A DNA stretch of 64,000 bases from Chaetoderma sp. LZ-2023a (taxonomy: Eukaryota > Mollusca > Caudofoveata > Chaetodermatida > Chaetodermatidae). The stretch is taken from positions 92,689,222-92,753,221 of the forward strand of contig CM067374.1 of assembly GCA_034401795.1 (NCBI GenBank). Reading direction: 5' to 3'. The notes below the pieces were generated by a model, which made no database searches, had not been told where the DNA came from, and saw only the letters and a program-made list of their open reading frames with translations. This document shows, one piece after another, positions 42,529 through 52,737 of the stretch. The translations under genes were made by a program, and so were the position numbers. Every line of letters starts with the position of its first letter. The stretch's first letter is position 1.

Positions 42529-42579
42529 ATGGCGGAAAGGAATACTTCGCCACAGGAGGACGTTGGACCTTTAAATCAG
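42529..42579 (+). CDS. DIRS copy 2 gag leader exon
   Basis: 17 codons, MAERNTSPQEDVGPLNQ, ending CAG/GTGACT. The peptide differs from copy 1 at most positions, but length, terminal Gln codon and donor position are unchanged. It joins 43342 in phase 0. Confidence 0.7.
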
Positions 42580-43341
42580 GTGACTTCTAGTAAAATTAGC
42601 GAGTTTTCTTCCCGGTGTATTGTGTTTCCGGGACTCGCGTTTACCGTGATAAGCGCCTTAGTTAGTTGGTTTAGGTCAACTCGGTGCTACCTAGGACTAA
42701 TTTCTCTTTCTGTTTCTGTCCACAGGTCTGTATGACGCTAGGTTGTGACGTCACAGTTGCAGAGAGTTAGTTTTCTCTCCACCATGGTTCCATTTCCTAC
42801 TAACACTGTTAGGTTATCTAACCAAATGAAAAATTATGTCCAGTGAGTTGGAGGCCTGGTATAAAGGTCTTCTCACTTTGCCCTCTTGATCCAATTCCTT
42901 CCCCATGAGGTGGAGAGAGTTAAGAGGCGTGCAGATGGTGGAGTTTCCGGTTCGTCACGTTGGATGGTTTGTCTATACAAAGTGTCAGGTATCTAGTTAT
43001 TGATAATGTGGTGATGTTAATTATTGTAAACAAACAAAGGGAGATAATTAACATTTTTGCCAGAAAAGAGTTATCTATATGTATCTGATGGTTGTGTAGT
43101 CAACTTATCCATTCAGCATACAATTCGTCCTTGCACTTGGATGTTTTGTTGGGATCGAATTTTTCCTGTCACGGGATTAATGACGTCATAATCAGCTGGC
43201 TATGTATTTATTAGCAATTCAAGCGCTATGCTGGTTTTTGATGTATATTGATCTTTATGATCGTTTTCCTTCTCTTTGAGTTGGATTGAGTTTCTAAGCT
43301 TAACTAGTTGCTCATACTCCTTGTCCTTTGCCCTGTTTCAG

Positions 43342-45405
43342 GGACCGGGTTGCGCGTCCTGTGGACGTTTTATGCATGTAAAGTTCTGGCCGCATCTGTG
43401 TTATCGATGTAGCCCTTGTGGTCCATTGATTAATTGTGACATATGTAAGCACTGGGGGGGCGAGTTAATGTCCGCATTCTTGTGCTGCTTACAGGCGACG
43501 GACAAGGTGGTAGAGGAGGAGAAGAAGAAGAAGCGGAAACGAGAGGTTGTAAGTAGGAAGGGTAAGGGGAAGGTCTCGTCCGCGGTGGATATGGAGACCT
43601 TCCGGACCGAGATGTTGGGAGAGATGAAGAGGACAATAAAAGATTTGGTTCCAGGGTTGCTTCGTGGCATGCTTCCTGGACCAGATCCTTTATTGTCCTC
43701 ATCATCGGCTTCGGAGCAGGTAATCCCCGCCTCTGGATCGATTTTCCTTAGTCCGCTTCCGTTGTCCGACGATTCAGAGGTGGCCCCATTAGAGGGGGCG
43801 TTCCACGACCCTGGCAGCAGGCTTATTGCCGCGCCGATAGGGGACCGTGGACGGTTGTCGCTGGAACCCGCGGGCTGCTTATCAGTCCAGGGGTATCCGC
43901 ACGCCGCGGTGGCCAGTACCTCCTATGGCACCGTTCCTGGTCAGCCCGGGTTAGCTCTCTTTGCTGACCCGGGGTCTAATCTTTCTGACCAGGGTGATGA
44001 GGATTACCTGCTAGGGTCGCCGTCTGACGACGTGGACATGGATGAAGACGTTTGTGCACCCCTCGCGGGGAATACAGGCGCTTTTTTCCACGGTATTACT
44101 CACCCTGGAGTAAGGTCCGCGGTTCAGGTGGTGGCCCAGGGCGCTGCTGATGGCCAGCGGTACCGCATACCTCGGCTTGCCGAGAGTGTAGCTGGTGCTG
44201 GCCGGGCCCGTGGTGGGGCTATATATACCCCGCGCTCTACCGCGGTGCCTGCTCCTGGTCAAACCAGTGATATTCTCATGCCGGTGCTGTCAGGCCCGCA
44301 TGTTTTCCCTGGCTTGCCAGGTGTATCAGCGTACCCGCCGTCAAGCTCTACTGCTTGCGCTCAGGAGGAAGACGAAGGACCCCGTCTTGTAGAGCGCTCG
44401 CAGTTAGCCACGGAGGAGGATTGGTATGACGCTTGCCAGTGGTTGGTGAGCGTTAGGCCTGATCTGCCCGTGGAGCAGTCGGCTAGCCACCGTGTTCACA
44501 CGCCGTGGTTAGCTGGGAAACCAACTGCTAACGCTATGCCTTCTCTGCCGCTGGCGGAGCATGTCGTTGACATGTTCAAGGCGGCGGAGTCGTCCATTAA
44601 CACGAGTGGACGTCTCGCGAAGGCCCCTCGCGAGGTGGCCAGGCGTTGTCGCATCGTGCCCCTGGACTACCAGCGGTACGGTGTGGTACCCAAGCCCAGC
44701 GTGGATGACCGCGCGGCTTTGGGTGAGGATACGCGGCCAGGCTCCCGTTCTGACGCGGGGGTCTTGTGCGCGAACGCGTTGCGTTCGGCGAATACCGCGT
44801 TGCGTGATGCGGAGGAGAGTGGGAGGGCTTCGATTGCCGCTCTGTCCCACGTCTCCCAGCTGTTACGTGGGGTAGTAACGGCATCCGCATCGCGCCAGCC
44901 AGGCCCGCTCGCGGTCCAGCGAACCATCCAGGATGGTATTAACCTGGCGCTGGACTGTATGACGCGGGCGGTGACCAGGAGTGTCCGGGCAAGACGCACA
45001 TTTGCCCTGGACAATCTGTGCCCGTCTCAGGACCTGTATAATAGGCTACTCCGTACGCCTATGACGGGTCCTGGTCTTTTTGGAGGTGAGGGATGTCGCC
45101 ACCTCCAGGAGACGGTCACCCTGGTGAATAACCAGAGGGCGCTGCGCGAACAGTTTGAGGTGCTGCGTCGTGCTAACGTTCGCGCCGCGGCCCCTGCGTA
45201 TCGTCCCCTGCAGGCTCGAGGTGGTGCTGGCCAAGTCAGAGGCCAGCCGCCGTCGCAGCGCCGGCCTCGGCCGCGTGCGATTCGGCCAGCAGTGAGGGGG
45301 GCGCAGGCTCCTCAGCCGCCGTCAGCCAGGCAGCCGCCCGTGCACCGAGGTGCGCGCGGGGCGGGGCGGGTCGCGCGAGGATCTGGGCGTGGTTATCGTT
45401 CCTGA
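43342..45405 (+). CDS. DIRS copy 2 Gag, main exon
   Basis: 687 codons after the acceptor CCCTGTTTCAG, about 704 with the leader. The Cys cluster is CASC, HLCYRC, CGPLINCDIC, followed by KKKKRKREVVSRKGKGK. The conserved core (EEDWYDACQWLVSVRPDLP, ALDNLCPSQDLYNRLLRTPM) and the RG-rich tail match copy 1. It ends at TGA 45403-45405 followed by CAG GGC, and the frame is open again immediately afterwards. Confidence 0.88.
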   Translation, partial: GPGCASCGRFMHVKFWPHLCYRCSPCGPLINCDICKHWGGELMSAFLCCLQATDKVVEEEKKKKRKREVVSRKGKGKVSSAVDMETFRTEMLGEMKRTIKDLVPGLLRGMLPGPDPLLSSSSASEQVIPASGSIFLSPLPLSDDSEVAPLEGAFHDPGSRLIAAPIGDRGRLSLEPAGCLSVQGYPHAAVASTSYGTVPGQPGLALFADPGSNLSDQGDEDYLLGSPSDDVDMDEDVCAPLAGNTGAFFHGITHPGVRSAVQVVAQGAADGQRYRIPRLAESVAGAGRARGGAIYTPRSTAVPAPGQTSDILMPVLSGPHVFPGLPGVSAYPPSSSTACAQEEDEGPRLVERSQLATEEDWYDACQWLVSVRPDLPVEQSASHRVHTPWLAGKPTANAMPSLPLAEHVVDMFKAAESSINTSGRLAKAPREVARRCRIVPLDYQRYGVVPKPSVDDRAALGEDTRPGSRSDAGVLCANALRSANTALRDAEESGRASIAALSHVSQLLRGVVTASASRQPGPLAVQRTIQDGINLALDCMTRAVTRSVRARRTFALDNLCPSQDLYNRLLRTPMTGPGLFGGEGCRHLQETVTLVNNQRALREQFEVLRRANVRAAAPAYRPLQARGGAGQVRGQPPSQRRPRPRAIRPAVRGAQAPQPPSARQPPVHRGARGAGRVARGSGRGYRS

Positions 45406-47536
45406 CAGGGCGCTTACCGCGGTAAGGACCACGCCGGTGTGTATGGCGACGGAGACAGTGCCGCTCTTGCATGCCTTGTGTCCACCGCGGTCCCTAGGTG
45501 GACCGGTGGGAGGCCGGCTAGCCGACCACATGCAAGAGTGGGAACGGTTAACTCAGGACCGTTTAGTCTTGCGATGGCTTTCCGTGGGGTATCATCCAGA
45601 GTGGATGACAGGCCCGCCGTCGCGACTGTCTCTGGTGCCAGTCTGGACTCCCATTCCGAGAGATCCAGATCAAAGGTTGTGTATCGAGGAGGAGATAAAT
45701 TCCCTCGTACAAAAAGGAGCTATTCAGCCGGCACAAAGGTGTCCGGGCTTCTATTCAACCCTGTTCTTGGTAACAAAACGCACCGGTGGGTGGAGACCGA
45801 TTCTCAACCTCAAGCCATTGAACAAGTTCATCGAGACGCCCAGTTTCAAGATGGAAACGGTGCGCTCGGTGTTGGCGGGGTTGGAGAGGGGGATGTGGAC
45901 GGCGTCGATAGATTTGAAGGACGCTTATTTCCACATCCCCATCCACAGGAGTTTCTGTCGCTTCCTGAGATTTGCATTCCAGGGCAGACAGTGGGAATTC
46001 AGGGTGTTGCCCTTCGGAATTTCCACGGCTCCTCGGGTTTTCACCCGTGTGGTTCTTGCGATCACAGCATACCTCCGCAGGAGAAGCATAGCAGTCCACA
46101 CGTACATAGACGACTGGCTGTTGAAAGCGCACACCCGGGAAAGTTTGTCCGCCAATCTGGAGATTGTTATGAAAATTCTCACAGACTTGGGCTGGATGAT
46201 CAATTTCCCAAAATCAGAGCTGACTCCATCCCAGAAGTTTGTTTACCTGGGGATGTTCTTCGATCTGGAGACAGGATATGTTTATCCTACTCAGGAGAGA
46301 GTTCAAATACTCATCTCGTTGATTCAGTCAGTGTGCGACAGTCGTCATGTCCTGGCACGGGTTTACTTGAGAATGCTGGGGTTGATGGTTTCGTTGGAAC
46401 CAGTCATTCCTCAGGCCGCCTTACGCAGGCGGCCGATCCAGTTCTTTCTCATGACACAATGGACCCAGAGTACAGGTTCGCTGGACTCGAATGTGTCAGT
46501 GTTGGCGCCTCTGATTCATCACCTGCAATGGTGGTTGGACACAGAGAATCTCTTGCCGGGGGTTTTGCTAACCCCTCCCCACCCTCAGGTGACTGTGTAT
46601 ACAGATGCATCGATGGAGGGCTGGGGAGCTTGCCTGGAAGAATCCACGATATCAGGGCTTTGGAATCTGGAACAGTCACAGGAACATATAAATCTACTGG
46701 AGCTAAGAGCAGTAGTCCTGGGCCTGGAACATTTCTTACAGAAAGTTCAGGGCAAGATTGTTCTCATTCGTTCAGACAACTCAACAGTTGTGACTTACAT
46801 AAACCGCCAGGGCGGAACGAAGTCGCCCAGTCTCTGTATGATGACATGGAAACTGCTTTGTTGGTGTCTGGATCACCAGATTACCTTGAAAGCAGTTCAT
46901 ATTCCGGGAAGGTTAAACCTGCTAGCAGACTCATTGAGCCGAAGGATGAGTGTTTTACCCACGGAATGGCAACTAAATCAATGTGTGGCGGATCGTCTGT
47001 TCGACCATTGGGGGAAACCCAACATCGATTTGTTCGCAACGAAGAAGAATGCGAAGATGACGACGTACGTCTCTCCGATTCCGGATCCAAGCGCTTTCGC
47101 AACAGATGCGTTAGCTATCAGCTGGGGGAGAATGTATGCATACGCATTCCCTCCAGCAATCCTGATTCCAAAAATTCTTCAGAAAATCAGACAAGAGGAA
47201 TGCCAAGTGCTTCTGATCGCCCCGGATTGGCCAAGCCGATCATGGTATACGGATCTGCTGGACCTTCTGGTCTGCAATCCGGTTCCTCTGCCTCTGATGG
47301 ACGATATTATCTTCCAGGGCAAGGCCCTTCACAACAATCCGTCAATGTTCAGATTGACTGCGTGGATGTTGTCAAGGAATCTAGAATTAAGGAGGGCTTT
47401 TCTGAGCAAGCAGCCATGTTTATGGCCAAAGCCAGGAGGGGGTCAACCTCCAGAGCATATAATTATAAAATCAACAGATTTGCAGAATGGTGCTCAAAAA
47501 GATGTATTGATCCAATGGATTCATCTATTCAAGTAG
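45350..47536 (+). CDS. DIRS copy 2 reverse transcriptase / RNase H
   Basis: It has the same order as copy 1: RT with LKDAYFHIPI, LPFGISTAPRVFT and YIDDWLL; RNase H with VYTDASMEGWGA, LLELRAVVLGLEHF and RSDNSTVVTYINRQGG; then the IDLFA...YAFPP...VLLIAPDWP module. The frame opens at GTG codons inside the gag end; unlike copy 1, an ATG exists upstream of the RT domain (45442). All catalytic acidic residues are present. Confidence 0.93.
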   Translation: MRAGRGGSREDLGVVIVPDRALTAVRTTPVCMATETVPLLHALCPPRSLGGPVGGRLADHMQEWERLTQDRLVLRWLSVGYHPEWMTGPPSRLSLVPVWTPIPRDPDQRLCIEEEINSLVQKGAIQPAQRCPGFYSTLFLVTKRTGGWRPILNLKPLNKFIETPSFKMETVRSVLAGLERGMWTASIDLKDAYFHIPIHRSFCRFLRFAFQGRQWEFRVLPFGISTAPRVFTRVVLAITAYLRRRSIAVHTYIDDWLLKAHTRESLSANLEIVMKILTDLGWMINFPKSELTPSQKFVYLGMFFDLETGYVYPTQERVQILISLIQSVCDSRHVLARVYLRMLGLMVSLEPVIPQAALRRRPIQFFLMTQWTQSTGSLDSNVSVLAPLIHHLQWWLDTENLLPGVLLTPPHPQVTVYTDASMEGWGACLEESTISGLWNLEQSQEHINLLELRAVVLGLEHFLQKVQGKIVLIRSDNSTVVTYINRQGGTKSPSLCMMTWKLLCWCLDHQITLKAVHIPGRLNLLADSLSRRMSVLPTEWQLNQCVADRLFDHWGKPNIDLFATKKNAKMTTYVSPIPDPSAFATDALAISWGRMYAYAFPPAILIPKILQKIRQEECQVLLIAPDWPSRSWYTDLLDLLVCNPVPLPLMDDIIFQGKALHNNPSMFRLTAWMLSRNLELRRAFLSKQPCLWPKPGGGQPPEHIIIKSTDLQNGAQKDVLIQWIHLFK

Positions 47537-48375
47537 TAGCTGATTTCCTCTGTCACCTCTATGATGCCTATAGCCTCAAGCCTAACTCTATTGCTGGTTA
47601 TAAGTCAGCATTAATGTCTGTTATTCCTTGCTTGGCTAAGAGGGGAAGTGATGAAGTAAATACATTGAATGTATTAATTAAAGGCATGGGCAATCTAAGA
47701 CCAAGGAATCCTCCTGTGATTCCGTCTTGGAGTTTATCGCTAGTGCTTCAAGTACTAGGTGATAAGCCTTTTGAACCACTTAGTTCCATTTCTATGAAAC
47801 TATTAACACTGAAGACTGTGTTTTTAATTGCTGCGGCCTCGGCTAGGCGTAGGAGTGAGATTCATGCCTTATCAGCCGAGGATGACCGTTTTGTGGTTTC
47901 AGGGGAAGGCCTTAAGCTGCTACCTAGGATTAATTTCTTGGCTAAAAATCAGTCGTTGAAATATCCAGGTCAACCTATTATTTTGCCTGCTTTAACTAGA
48001 TATGATCCTAATTCTAAAGCATGGTGTCCCGTCCGGGCGCTGCGCCGGTACAAACAACGTACGGCGGCATGGCGCACCGACCAGTCAGCGTTATGGTTGT
48101 CATATATTGAACCCCATGGGAGGGCTTCTAAGGACACCATTTCCAGGTGGATTGTGGAATGCATTCAGTTTTGCCATAAGTCCGCCACCGGGAAGCAGGT
48201 TGACGTGGCCAAGGCTCACAGTGTCCGCGGCGTAGTGACATCCACGGCCCTATTTAATGGGGTCCCTGTGGATGATATTATGTCGGTGGCTCAGTGGCAC
48301 TGTGAGTCAAGTTTTACAGACCATTATCTCCGTGACACCTCTAATCCTCTCGCCTTGTCGGTTTTGAAAAAATAA
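45439..48375 (+). CDS. DIRS copy 2 tyrosine recombinase frame
   Basis: The recombinase part is about 47330-48375. Core-binding blocks YNYKINRFAEWCSK and VVADFLCHLYDAYSLKPNS are followed by the catalytic SARRRSEIHALSAE, HSVRG, WHCESSF and TDHYLRD. Upstream the frame stays open for about 1.9 kb in an alternative frame of RT/RH, as in copy 1. It is in the same frame as gag. The real start is not determined. Confidence 0.9.
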   Translation: MYGDGDSAALACLVSTAVPRWTGGRPASRPHARVGTVNSGPFSLAMAFRGVSSRVDDRPAVATVSGASLDSHSERSRSKVVYRGGDKFPRTKRSYSAGTKVSGLLFNPVLGNKTHRWVETDSQPQAIEQVHRDAQFQDGNGALGVGGVGEGDVDGVDRFEGRLFPHPHPQEFLSLPEICIPGQTVGIQGVALRNFHGSSGFHPCGSCDHSIPPQEKHSSPHVHRRLAVESAHPGKFVRQSGDCYENSHRLGLDDQFPKIRADSIPEVCLPGDVLRSGDRICLSYSGESSNTHLVDSVSVRQSSCPGTGLLENAGVDGFVGTSHSSGRLTQAADPVLSHDTMDPEYRFAGLECVSVGASDSSPAMVVGHRESLAGGFANPSPPSGDCVYRCIDGGLGSLPGRIHDIRALESGTVTGTYKSTGAKSSSPGPGTFLTESSGQDCSHSFRQLNSCDLHKPPGRNEVAQSLYDDMETALLVSGSPDYLESSSYSGKVKPASRLIEPKDECFTHGMATKSMCGGSSVRPLGETQHRFVRNEEECEDDDVRLSDSGSKRFRNRCVSYQLGENVCIRIPSSNPDSKNSSENQTRGMPSASDRPGLAKPIMVYGSAGPSGLQSGSSASDGRYYLPGQGPSQQSVNVQIDCVDVVKESRIKEGFSEQAAMFMAKARRGSTSRAYNYKINRFAEWCSKRCIDPMDSSIQVVADFLCHLYDAYSLKPNSIAGYKSALMSVIPCLAKRGSDEVNTLNVLIKGMGNLRPRNPPVIPSWSLSLVLQVLGDKPFEPLSSISMKLLTLKTVFLIAAASARRRSEIHALSAEDDRFVVSGEGLKLLPRINFLAKNQSLKYPGQPIILPALTRYDPNSKAWCPVRALRRYKQRTAAWRTDQSALWLSYIEPHGRASKDTISRWIVECIQFCHKSATGKQVDVAKAHSVRGVVTSTALFNGVPVDDIMSVAQWHCESSFTDHYLRDTSNPLALSVLKK

Positions 48376-48907
48376 ATCGGTTTATATTTTTTGAGGTGAT
48401 TTCCTCATTACTTATATATATCACAATTAATTTATGGAAACACCCACTTTTTTGGGCCTGCATCAGTCTTTACCGATGGGAAGATGATGTCAGCAGCCAT
48501 TTTCAACAAGGTCAGTCTTGTTCATGTGTTGTCCGTTGTTGATTGTATTGTCACGATTACCCGTTATTAATATGGTGATGGTTTGTGTATTTGTGTGGTT
48601 CATTGTTGAGAGTTACGAAAATGGAGCTTTTTCGTCTCTGTCCTGTAGTACATGGCACTTGTACGTAGAGAGCGTATAGGACATTGAGGTCAGTCGACTC
48701 TTCCTCCCAGGAAGGAGGGGGGGGGGGAGCGCATATGACATTCGGTCATCTCTCATACATCGGTGGTGTTATCCGATGGTTAGTCAAATCCTGACTGTTT
48801 TTTCTTACAGTTTCAGAAGTTTAAGTGCCTTAAACGCAGAAAAGCGTATAGGGATGAGCTGGTCTTTTGACCTCGCCTCCCTCCCGCCAGATTCACTTTC
48901 GAATTCT
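48376..48907 (+). other. DIRS copy 2 3' non-coding region
   Basis: It shares with copy 1 GTCCTGTAGTACATGGCACT, GTATAGGACATTGAGGTCA, a G run (GGAGGGGGGGGGGGAGC), TTATCCGATGGTTAGTC and GGTCTTTTGACCTCGCCTCC. There is no open frame. Confidence 0.6.
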
Positions 48908-49012
48908 GGCAATATCAAAAGTATTAGGGAGGTAAGTATACTCTTGAAGTGAAATAAACGAAATCTAGGATTTCTTTTTTCACGAGAGAGTTGATACTTA
49001 CCTCCCTAGATA
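48908..49012 (+). repeat. DIRS copy 2 internal complementary region
   Basis: GGCAATATCAAAAGTATTAG...CTTGAAGTGAAA mirrors the left end of this same copy, including its own variant CACTTCAAG where copy 1 has CACATCAAG. TAAACGAAATCTAGG... mirrors its right end. The covariation of end and ICR variants indicates that one templates the other. Confidence 0.9.
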
Positions 49013-49292
49013 CGGACCCGGCCTCTCCACCCCACAGAGGCTCGGTCTTCAGGCTCTTAATAGTTGCATGTGTGTCAGCCAATAATCTAGTCAGAGGAAG
49101 TGCTAGTCTGCGCATGCGCGGAGGTGGGGCTGGCATCCGCCGGACTACGCTCTGACTCCCTGCCCAGTAGGGGCACCTAACTGTTTTAAATCTGAGTGTT
49201 TATTGAGTGAAAGCCAATATTTAGCAATATCAAAAGTATTAGGGAGGTAAGTATCAACTCTCTCGTGAAAAAAGAAATCCTAGATTTCGTTT
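49013..49292 (+). repeat. DIRS copy 2 right inverted terminal repeat
   Basis: GACCCGGCCTCTCCACCCCA, the NRF1-type GCGCATGCGC (49110-49119), GGGAGGTAAGTATC, and the terminal extension CTCTCGTGAAAAAAGAAATC, CTAGATTTCGTTT. Confidence 0.85.
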
Positions 49293-49429
49293 AATCTGTG
49301 ATGGAATAGCTTCCTACTAACCCATTAACACAAGCTGTTAGCAATAGGCCTACCATTCTTTGCTCAATTTGTGATCCAAGCTTCATCAACCAGTTATAGT
49401 CTGCTAATGTTCCCAGCATATATAAGAAT

Positions 49430-49600
49430 TAACCATTTAATACTCAAATTTGTCTTTAAAAATTCAATTTTCTATTAGAAAATGTCCATTTGAAGAACAA
49501 GAGACTATCTTTTAAAATTTGCCACTGGAATAACTGACTGGCTTTGTTATCGGGGCAGTCATTCCAATGGTAAATTTTTAAACAGTTTTCTTGTGCAGTA
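49430..49600. repeat. MITE family B, partial
   Basis: It begins TTAACCATTTAATACTC, with AATGTCCATTTGAAGAACAA and GGCTTTGTTATCGGGGCAGT. The right arm is missing. A GTGTGTGCATGC simple repeat follows at 49755-49795. Confidence 0.5.
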
Positions 49601-50037
49601 ACTTCTGATCTCTGTTGGGATTAAGTTGTTGTAGAACATAGCTTTTGCTTTGACTATGTTGAAGGAACTTAATGGTTTAGCCAAGAGGCTAGGATGAAGT
49701 GTATTATTGTTTGCATCACATAGACCATACATGCGCCTGTATGTTTTCCCAACCGTGTCGGTGCACACATGCATGCGTGTGTGTGCATGCTTGTGTTCTT
49801 GCAGAGTTTTATTGTTCTTTCAATAACTTAGCTGCTACTTGAAATACATTGATGAAACTCATGTGTAGATTGTCCCTATGGCTAGCAAGAAGCCTAATTT
49901 TATCAGTTCATTCCTCAGTCCATCCGTATGTCTTGTCAATCATTTGTGCATGCAGCTTAGCTCCACAAAAATGGCTGCCATTGTTATAGAATTATTTTAA
50001 ATGTATTTTTGTATTTGGTTTCTGGCCACATGCACAG

Positions 50038-50222
50038 GTGGGATACTATTGGCAGCAGATTACTCGCAGCTAGAACTACGTATTATCGCTCATCTTGCAC
50101 AGGATGCAAAGCTGACCCGCATTCTTAACGCTGACCATGATGTGTTCAAACAAATTGCGGCACAATGGAAAGGTGTTGAAATGAGTCACGTGACTAATGA
50201 GCAAAGGCAGCAAGCCAAACAA
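50038..50222 (+). CDS. POLQ: DNA polymerase theta, catalytic motif A exon
   Basis: The exon encodes GGILLAADYSQLELRIIAHL, AQDAKLTRILNADHDVF and KQIAAQWKG, ending RQQAKQ. DYSQLELR is family A polymerase motif A, with the metal-binding Asp intact. RQQAK begins the O-helix (motif B) carried on into the next exon. The acceptor is CACATGCACAG and the donor AAACAA/GTGCGT. It ends in phase 0. Confidence 0.97.
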
Positions 50223-50309
50223 GTGCGTCACATCGCAGTATTATGAACTTTTCATGGGTCCGCCTTTAATAAAGAGCTGTTCACTTCGAGTATATGTGTT
50301 TGAATCAAT

Positions 50310-50537
50310 TTTAACCTTTTTATGTTCAGGTAGGCCAAAACTGGCCTCTGCAGTGGTCTTAAGAAAAGTCCATTTGCTAGTTAAGAGATTCCTTTTTAAA
50401 ATTTACCACTGGAATGACTGGCTCATTAACCAAGTCAGTCATTCCAAGGAAAAAAAAAAAAAAATAGTCTCTTGGCATGCAAACGAATATTCAATGAAAA
50501 AATGTTTCGATTTTCAAATTTGACCATTAAATGGTTA
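50310..50537. repeat. MITE family B
   Basis: TTAACCTTTTTATG to ATTAAATGGTTAA, with the palindrome ACTGGAATGACTGGCTCATT and an A15-17 run (about 50448-50465). Confidence 0.6.
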
Positions 50538-51529
50538 AGCAATCATGGGTGCAGTTAATAAAACTCTACTGATGCATAGAATCTTCCATCATTAAAACAG
50601 GAGCGTAAAACGAACACATTTACTGAAGTAACTATGTTTCCGTGATCTGTGCGAAAGTGAAAACACGTCAAGTTGACATTGATCCTAAAGGGAGCCATAA
50701 GGTATCATGTCCATTGACCATGTCTCTTCAAGGGGAATTCTTTTCTGCAAAAATGAAAAACAGTAATTTTTAACATAATGGGCTGATGTTGATCCAAAGT
50801 TTAGATGCATTTAAAAGAAACCCCATTAATGGGACTAGAAGTTAGCAAATTTTGGAGATGACCTGGTGAGGACTGTGGGTGTAGTTCAAATACACATGTT
50901 GAAAATCACCATGCATTTCCTATTAGACTGTGGGTACATAATGGAGATTTCTTTGCATAACATTGGTCGGATCAAGATTCTTTTGAAAAGATATACAAGT
51001 TTCAGATTATGCTAGAATTTGACGAATATTGGATTAGGTCGGAGAAAAACTAGAAGGAAATACATGCTAAAATTGTCACCACAATTTGCATGCTGACTAA
51101 TGAACAATTATCTGCGAAAACAGATTTTCATTTGAGTCATATCTCAACGCGTATAGGTGTCTCCATCTGTATTATGACCACCAATATTAAAAGCACACCT
51201 AGTTTTGGCCCCAAATGCAAGTATCCCTTATAGACAGGTTTGGGTATACTTTCAACTATGAATACCAAATACAGTAAACTCTACAGTGTAAGAAATTCAT
51301 GCATTCTGTTGAATATTTTGAAACTGATTTGTAAATTGAGACTGGCAGTTTTCACCTGATTACCGGAATATTGCCCTTGAAATTGTGGCACACTAAGGCA
51401 TTGGTGTCTTACTTTTGTAATATAGGACATATACTTGTCTACTGCCCTTGAACTCGAGACACTAAGATTTTTTGTGATAAGAGCATAATCACAGGTGCTC
51501 CTGTTTATTGTTTAGTAATCTAATCTGTC
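50538..51529. other. Intron sequence, nothing recognised
   Basis: No gene and no clear repeat, apart from the isolated family A motif CATTCTGTTGAATATTTTGA (about 51301-51322). Confidence 0.4.
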
Positions 51530-52115
51530 ACTCAGGTCTATAATATCATAAACAAATATGTCACTTGTTAGCTGGCGTCACAATCAAAATGACAAGTACA
51601 TCGTGAAAATTGAAAATTCTATCACTAAAGTGTACAAATTGTATGTCTGATCAATTTACATTTTAACCCTTTAACCCTCATATCAGCCAAAACCGGCTTT
51701 TGTGGTGGTCTTGAGAAATGTCATTTGCAGACCATGAGAAGACTATTTTTGAAGATTTACCACTGGAAAGACTGGCTCGATAACTGAGCAAGTCATTCCA
51801 GTGGTAAATTTTCAAAACTAGTCTTCTCTTGGTCTGCAAATGGACATTTTCTATGAGAAAATTAAAATTTTGCTGAACAAATTCATGTGTATAGGGTTAA
51901 TAAGCATTCTGTTTCATATTTTGAAACTAATTTGACTGCGGGTGGTGCTACCTATAGGAGCAATAGCTCCTAGTAAAATTAGTTTCAAAATATTCAACTG
52001 CTTACCTGTATATTTACCTTGAAATTTATATTCTGGCTATTTAGGTTTTAATGTTTCAAATCGATTCCAACACGCATACAAAGCGGGTGGAGCTTAGCAA
52101 GAAATTGGCAGGGCA
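51530..52115. repeat. MITE family A split by a family B insertion
   Basis: Family A sequence (ATCATAAACAAATATGTCAC, then TGTCTGATCAATTTACAT) stops at TTAA 51663-51666. It resumes after TTAA 51897-51900 with TAAGCATTCTGTTTCATATT and the usual hairpin and GATTCCAACACGC end. Comparison with 35608-35640 (ACAAGTTAATAAACATTCTG) gives the empty site. Confidence 0.75.
51663..51900. repeat. MITE family B nested in A, TTAA duplicated
   Basis: TTAACCCTTTAACCCTC to GTGTATAGGGTTAA, with arms TGTCATTTGCAGACCATGAG and TTGGTCTGCAAATGGACATT. The flanking TTAA is present on both sides where the empty site has one. This is piggyBac-type target choice. Confidence 0.8.
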
Positions 52116-52339
52116 TAGCTAAAAATGCATCCCTTCTCTTGAAAAAATCTAGTCTAGATGTGCTTATAATCTTTAATTACATAAGTGTGTTCTGAATACT
52201 GGTTGAAAAGTACACATCCATGGCAAAGGGAAGAGTTATCTTTGCATGGATACCACAACTCTATTGGCATATTTTCACGTTATCTACTCAATAGCTACAT
52301 ATGTGCAAGGCCTGGTATATTGTAGATGATAGATTAGTA

Positions 52340-52467
52340 GTGTAATTCACCATATGACATAATCAGCTAAGCGGTGTGTAGGATGACGTCATAATCATTA
52401 CGTCATAAATGATTATTTGGCCCGTCCTTAACTCTTAATAGCCAGACAAGTTGTGCGAATTGTATTT
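52340..52467. repeat. MITE family A, left half (split by DIRS family 2)
   Basis: CACCATATGACATAATCAGC, GTGTAGGATGACGTCATAAT and GTTGTGCGAATTGTATTT follow the family A order. The element resumes at 57894 with CTACTATTTAATAAACATG. Confidence 0.7.
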
Positions 52468-52636
52468 CTACTTCGAATAATACTTACCAGATGTACTATT
52501 ATGATAATGTCTATTATCTAGTCTAGCTCAAAATAAACAATTACAACTCTGCACTCTCCATGGTCCTGCCCATACTGTGTCAGGGAATTACCATAGTCTC
52601 CAGGTACCGAGTCAATTTCCAACAACAGTCAGATTT
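52468..52636 (+). repeat. DIRS family 2 left terminal repeat
   Basis: It pairs with 57697-57893: TCTAGTCTAGCTCAAAATAA, CTCCATGGTCCTGCCCATAC, GGGAATTACCATAGTCTCCA, AACAACAGTCAGATT. ATACTTACCAG near its start again resembles the U1 snRNA 5' end. Confidence 0.8.
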
Positions 52637-52737
52637 GGCTATTTTGCACTCCAATCTAGTCGCACATTTTTTGCTCTAAAAAAATGTACAATTTTCGGAG
52701 GATTTAAGCAGTTTCTGTCTGAATCATTGCTGCTTTC

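Larger units (their letters stand above)
42243..49292 (+). mobile_element. DIRS-like YR retrotransposon, family 1 copy 2
   Basis: This is a complete 7.05-kb element with the same architecture as copy 1: left terminal repeat from TTTCACTTCAAGAG, leader exon, Gag, RT/RNase H, recombinase, 3' region, ICR (48908-49012) and right terminal repeat to CTAGATTTCGTTT. All frames are open. Protein identity to copy 1 is very high in RT, RNase H and recombinase, and lower in the Gag N-terminus and leader. It is in POLQ sense orientation in the 9-kb intron before the motif A exon. No target duplication is evident. Confidence 0.93.
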
